A stretch of 64,000 nucleotides of DNA, from positions 22,333 to 86,332 of the forward strand of contig CAZXGI010000002.1 in the NCBI GenBank assembly GCA_964639965.1, in the 5' to 3' direction. A model generated the notes under the pieces. The model made no database searches. It saw only the letters and a list, made by a program, of their open reading frames with translations, and was not told the origin of the DNA. Shown piece by piece: positions 61,210 through 64,000 of the stretch. The stretch comes from TMED23 sp964639965 (lineage in GTDB: Bacteria; Pseudomonadota; Alphaproteobacteria; Rhodospirillales; UBA2165). A program made the translations under genes and the position numbers. Every line of letters begins with the position of its first letter. Positions within the stretch are counted from its first letter, which is position 1.

Positions 61210-61796
61210 CTCTAAGAACAAAACTTACTAGCGAAGACATTATTGAGCTAGATTCATACATTAAAATTCGTTCCGAACGACGCGCTGAGATTTTGAAGAA
61301 GAAAAAGTTACGAAGAGTAGCTGTTGGGCCTTACGCAACATTCTATTTTGAATGTTACGAAACCATGTGGTATCAGGTTCAGGAAATGTTACGGATTGAG
61401 AAGGGGGGTGCAAGCCAGTTGGCTGACGAGCTAGACGCCTATAATCCTTTGGTGCCTAAAGGCCATGAGCTTGTTGCAACGGTAATGTTTGAAATTAATA
61501 ATGCTAACATTCGGACTGCTGTGTTAGCAGGTCTTGGCGGAGTTGAAGAACATATTTTGATTCAATTAGATGATGAAGAAATTATAGCTGAGGCAGAACA
61601 GGATCTGGATCGTACTACGTCAGATGGTAAAGCGTCTTCTGTCCAATTTGTTCACTTCAAATTCACTCCATCTCAAATTATTAAATTCAAAGATACACAG
61701 ACTAATGTAATTATAGGTATTAATCACCCTAAATATGGCCATATGACTACCTTATCTAAAGAAACACATAACGAATTGATGTTAGATTTTTCTTAG
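61206..61796 (+). CDS. DUF3501 family protein
   Basis: A 196-residue soluble protein of the DUF3501 family, function unknown. Features include an N-terminal SERRAEILKKKKLRRVAVGPYATFYFECYETMWYQVQEML region (basic, then aromatic), and a conserved HFKFTPSQI toward the end. No signal peptide or cysteine clusters. Its ATG overlaps the Fe-S oxidoreductase stop, so the two are translationally coupled; together with rubrerythrin this trio recurs in many proteobacteria, suggesting a common redox or peroxide role. Confidence 0.85.
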   Translation: MTLRTKLTSEDIIELDSYIKIRSERRAEILKKKKLRRVAVGPYATFYFECYETMWYQVQEMLRIEKGGASQLADELDAYNPLVPKGHELVATVMFEINNANIRTAVLAGLGGVEEHILIQLDDEEIIAEAEQDLDRTTSDGKASSVQFVHFKFTPSQIIKFKDTQTNVIIGINHPKYGHMTTLSKETHNELMLDFS

Positions 61797-61902
61797 TTAG
61801 CAGAAAGATCCGCGTTTTGTTGAGTTATTTTGATATTGTATCACTGAAAACAGACTTTTATAAGATTTACCCAGAATTTATTTTGCCAAACTAGGTATGT
61901 TA

Positions 61903-62451
61903 TTAATTTATTGTTTCTTTAGCGTAGACGCCCCAAAAATCAACTCTTCGAAGCCAGCCTTTATGCCCCCCCGCTGAGACTTTGCACCATCCCGAAGAGC
62001 TTGGGCATTTCTTAATTTCCCCTATGACATTGGTTTCTAGTTTGGCGATTGTTCGAGACTTTTCTTCGTCACTTGATCGTAATTTTCGCATTTGGCCGGT
62101 AATTATAAACATCCGGCGACTACTCAACATACTTCGATGGATCCATCCCTGAGTGCCTTGAACATCTCTAACTTTACGCCAATTTTCAAATTCAGCAATA
62201 ATCTCAACAGGCAAATACTTACTTTTATATACCCAGTCTACAGGATAACGAACCCCTGGGCCTGTTCTCAGATTTACGACATCCGATCTGAGGGAAACAA
62301 ATCTTTGTACTGGTTTTCCGATAGATATTGCTCTTTTTTCTTTTAGAATTGTGGAATTCACGATGTTAGCGAATGGAATTAACGCTATCAATGTAAAACC
62401 AAACGTTATCGTAAGGATCAATACTTTTGTCATATTAATATAGGTAATCAC
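61903..62451 (-). CDS. Bacterial SH3-domain protein, exported
   Basis: A 182-residue protein with an N-terminal hydrophobic signal or anchor (about 7-30) and two SH3-like segments: VVNLRTGPGVRYPVDWVYK at about 58-77 with GWIHRSML, and KLETNVIGEIKKC onward to GWLRRVDFWGVY at the end. The spaced RxGP and GWxxR motifs are typical of SH3_3/SH3_4 cell-wall-associated proteins. Two cysteines in the second segment (KKCPSSSGWCKV) could form a disulfide. It is divergent from the dehydrogenase gene. Peptide or wall binding is inferred. Confidence 0.85.
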   Translation of the reverse strand: MITYINMTKVLILTITFGFTLIALIPFANIVNSTILKEKRAISIGKPVQRFVSLRSDVVNLRTGPGVRYPVDWVYKSKYLPVEIIAEFENWRKVRDVQGTQGWIHRSMLSSRRMFIITGQMRKLRSSDEEKSRTIAKLETNVIGEIKKCPSSSGWCKVSAGGHKGWLRRVDFWGVYAKETIN

Positions 62452-62634
62452 AATAGTTAATGTATAAATTATTATTGAATTCTTACAAAGTATATATTTA
62501 ATGTTAACACCATCTTAAATAGAGTTAGACGACTAATAAACTTTTAATAAATTAAAATATGTGTTTAATTTCGTGTAATGACTAATCCAATCCTGATTGG
62601 TATTTTCTTTTAAGCTTCCGGGAGAAATCAACTA

Positions 62635-63651
62635 TTGGCAAAAGAACAGCCTAAAAAAGATGTAGAAAGTATTGGTAAACGAAAAATAGTAGTAACAAGA
62701 AAACTACCTGATACTGTCGAAACACGAATGATGGAGCTTTTTGATACCCGCTTAAATTTGGACGACATCCCACTTACACATGATGAGCTAATCATGGCGG
62801 TTCAATCAGCGGAGATATTGGTTCCAACTGTTACCGATAACATTGATGCTGAGATTATAAATTCTGCAGGCGAACAGCTAAAAATGATAGCCAACTACGG
62901 CGTTGGTGTAGATCACATTGATCTTCTTTCTGCAGCATCAAAAGGTATAGTTGTTACAAATACTCCAGACGTTCTAACCGAAGACACTGCTGATCTTACT
63001 ATGGCATTAATATTAATGTCACCCAGACGAATGGGTGAGGGTGAACGGATAGTTAGAAACAATAAATGGATGGGCTGGACTCCTACTCAATTAATGGGTC
63101 ACCGAATTAATGGAAAACGGCTTGGTATCATTGGTATGGGACGGATTGGAGCGGCAGTTGCGGAAAGGTCCCGGGGTTTTGGGTTGACCGTGCACTATCA
63201 CAACCGAAATCGGGTTCCGAATGATCTTGAATTGAAATTAGAGGCGACCTATTGGGAAAGTCTTGATCAAATGCTCGCCCATATGGATTTTGTTGTTGTG
63301 ACTTGTCCTTCGACACCTGCGACGTACCATTTGTTATCCGAACGTCGCTTAAAACTTTTAAAACCAAATTGTTATATCATCAATACGTCCCGTGGTAATA
63401 TTATTGATGAAAATGCACTTGTAAATTTACTTGAGCAAGGAGCAATTGCTGGGGCAGGCTTAGACGTTTTTGAAAATGAGCCTATTATTAACCCGAAGTT
63501 TTTTAAAATGGAGAACGTCGTTATATTACCTCACCTAGGATCAGCAACAATCGAGGGTAGAATTGAAATGGGTGAGAGGGTAATTGTGAATGCAAAAAGC
63601 TTTGTTGACGGCCACAAAGCTCCTAATAGGGTGCTGGCAACACTTTTATAA
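62635..63651 (+). CDS. D-isomer-specific 2-hydroxyacid dehydrogenase (glyoxylate/hydroxypyruvate reductase-like)
   Basis: NAD(P)H-dependent oxidoreductase of 338 residues. Motifs: ANYGVGVDHIDLLSA, the nucleotide loop LGIIGMGRIGAAVAERSRGFG, and the catalytic Arg (NTSRGNIIDE), Glu (FENEP) and His (LPHLGSAT). It resembles alphaproteobacterial glyoxylate reductases (GyaR). The start is TTG at 62635, 9 bases after GGGAGA, followed by a lysine-rich N-terminus. The specific substrate is not determinable from sequence alone. Confidence 0.9.
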   Translation: MAKEQPKKDVESIGKRKIVVTRKLPDTVETRMMELFDTRLNLDDIPLTHDELIMAVQSAEILVPTVTDNIDAEIINSAGEQLKMIANYGVGVDHIDLLSAASKGIVVTNTPDVLTEDTADLTMALILMSPRRMGEGERIVRNNKWMGWTPTQLMGHRINGKRLGIIGMGRIGAAVAERSRGFGLTVHYHNRNRVPNDLELKLEATYWESLDQMLAHMDFVVVTCPSTPATYHLLSERRLKLLKPNCYIINTSRGNIIDENALVNLLEQGAIAGAGLDVFENEPIINPKFFKMENVVILPHLGSATIEGRIEMGERVIVNAKSFVDGHKAPNRVLATLL

Positions 63652-63664
63652 ACAACTGAATTAC

Positions 63665-64000
63665 TTAAATTAAATGCGCGGAGAGATCTTTAATAGTAGC
63701 TTTCTTGCTGCATAGAGGGCATAAAGGGTCAGGTTTGACTTCAATTTTTCGGAAGTTTGTGCGTAAAGCATCAAAAATAATTAACGATCCAGCCAAGCTG
63801 TCTCCATAGCCTACAATTTCTTTTAGTATTTCTGCAGCTTGGAGAGAGCCTATCGTTCCACAAAGTGCTCCTAGTACACCAGCTTCCGCACAAGTTGGGA
63901 TCATATTTGGTGGTGGTGCTTCAGGAAAAATACAACGATAACATGGATTTCTTCCATCAGTATCTTCATATGCTTTGAATACACTGAGTTGACCATCAAA
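63665..64000 (-). CDS. moeB: Molybdopterin-synthase adenylyltransferase MoeB/ThiF-type, C-terminal part
   Basis: The C-terminal 111 residues of an E1-like adenylating enzyme whose start lies beyond the window edge. Visible are the FDGQLSVF segment, the zinc-binding CYRC with EAPPP, CAEAGVLGALCGTIGSLQA (catalytic-region Cys), and the second zinc pair CPLC near the end. It ends directly after the zinc motif, so there is no rhodanese domain. The family activates MoaD or ThiS C-termini; MoeB versus ThiF versus HesA cannot be settled without the N-terminus. Converges with the dehydrogenase gene. Confidence 0.9.
   Translation of the reverse strand, partial: FDGQLSVFKAYEDTDGRNPCYRCIFPEAPPPNMIPTCAEAGVLGALCGTIGSLQAAEILKEIVGYGDSLAGSLIIFDALRTNFRKIEVKPDPLCPLCSKKATIKDLSAHLI

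Noticed and set aside
1..64000. Defence islands, phage, transposons, CRISPR, integrons
   Set aside because: Searched by eye on both strands; all sizeable frames are conserved core or household genes, and no repeat arrays, integrases or transposases are present.

Overview
The window is a low-GC (AT-rich) chromosomal segment from an alphaproteobacterium. The case rests on gene content and order: a hslV | hisB-hisH-hisA-hisF-hisE divergon, the heat-shock order hrcA-grpE-dnaK-dnaJ, mutS-glnD-murJ-trpS, miaB-phoH-ybeY-corC-lnt-metK-trmB-rimP-nusA-infB-rbfA-truB-rpsO-pnp, and fabA-fabB-fabI followed by an Irr-type Fur-family regulator, a family largely confined to Alphaproteobacteria. A Rhodospirillales-like, possibly marine, lineage fits best, but that is inference. 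Two 100-base N runs (4939-5038 and 22614-22713) look like scaffold gaps of unknown length, so this is probably a draft or metagenome assembly. I see no rRNA, tRNA, CRISPR array, insertion sequence or prophage. Almost every gene is core or conserved accessory, coding density is high, and no gene-free stretch reaches 300 bases.

Layout. 1-4092: start of hslV on the minus strand, then a tightly overlapping histidine operon ending in a HIT-family gene. 4191-5281: an orphan fliN-like gene and an aldo/keto reductase cut by the first gap. 5381-8002 (minus): gshB, a two-BON-domain lipoprotein and rsmI, divergent from an LpoA/LppC-type gene. 9495-12028 (minus): hemW-rdgB-rph. 12205-19145 (plus): heat-shock genes, dapB and nth. 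19189-21088 (minus): EI24-family membrane protein, bactofilin and a lipoprotein of unknown function. 21227-24041 (plus): PfkB/adenosine kinase and two GT9 glycosyltransferases, the first cut by the second gap. 24068-25378: AmpG-like transporter. 25635-33991: mutS, glnD, murJ, trpS. 34241-36936: three cell-wall-active enzymes (Bax-like glucosaminidase, polysaccharide deacetylase, D-Ala-D-Ala dipeptidase). 37075-38959: tsaB, rimI, fur. 39012-55798: tRNA modification, ribosome maturation, lipoprotein acylation, SAM synthesis, translation initiation and RNA decay. 56085-59186: unsaturated fatty-acid synthesis and irr. 59350-61796: rubrerythrin, Fe-S oxidoreductase and DUF3501. 61903-64000: SH3 protein, D-2-hydroxyacid dehydrogenase and the end of moeB.

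Themes. Envelope assembly recurs: MurJ, Lnt, AmpG-like, LpoA-like, Bax-like, DdpX, deacetylase, bactofilin and GT9 genes. RNA and translation genes form the other large block. Two Fur-superfamily regulators (Fur at 38.6 kb, Irr at 58.8 kb) point to dual iron control, and a rubrerythrin module with a good sigma70-like promoter directly follows irr.

Most notable observations: (i) fur seems to lack a canonical start codon for its conserved N-terminus, with a strong Shine-Dalgarno placed before tandem ATA codons; (ii) the rubrerythrin / Fe-S oxidoreductase / DUF3501 operon beside irr is a plausible, poorly characterised peroxide or iron stress system; (iii) a bactofilin operon carries an uncharacterised lipoprotein; (iv) two tandem GT9 enzymes share a four-cysteine C-terminal signature; (v) five perfect 9-bp repeats encode the DnaK tail; (vi) both N gaps hide more sequence than their 100-base length implies. 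I did not find a clear-cut new defence or mobile system.
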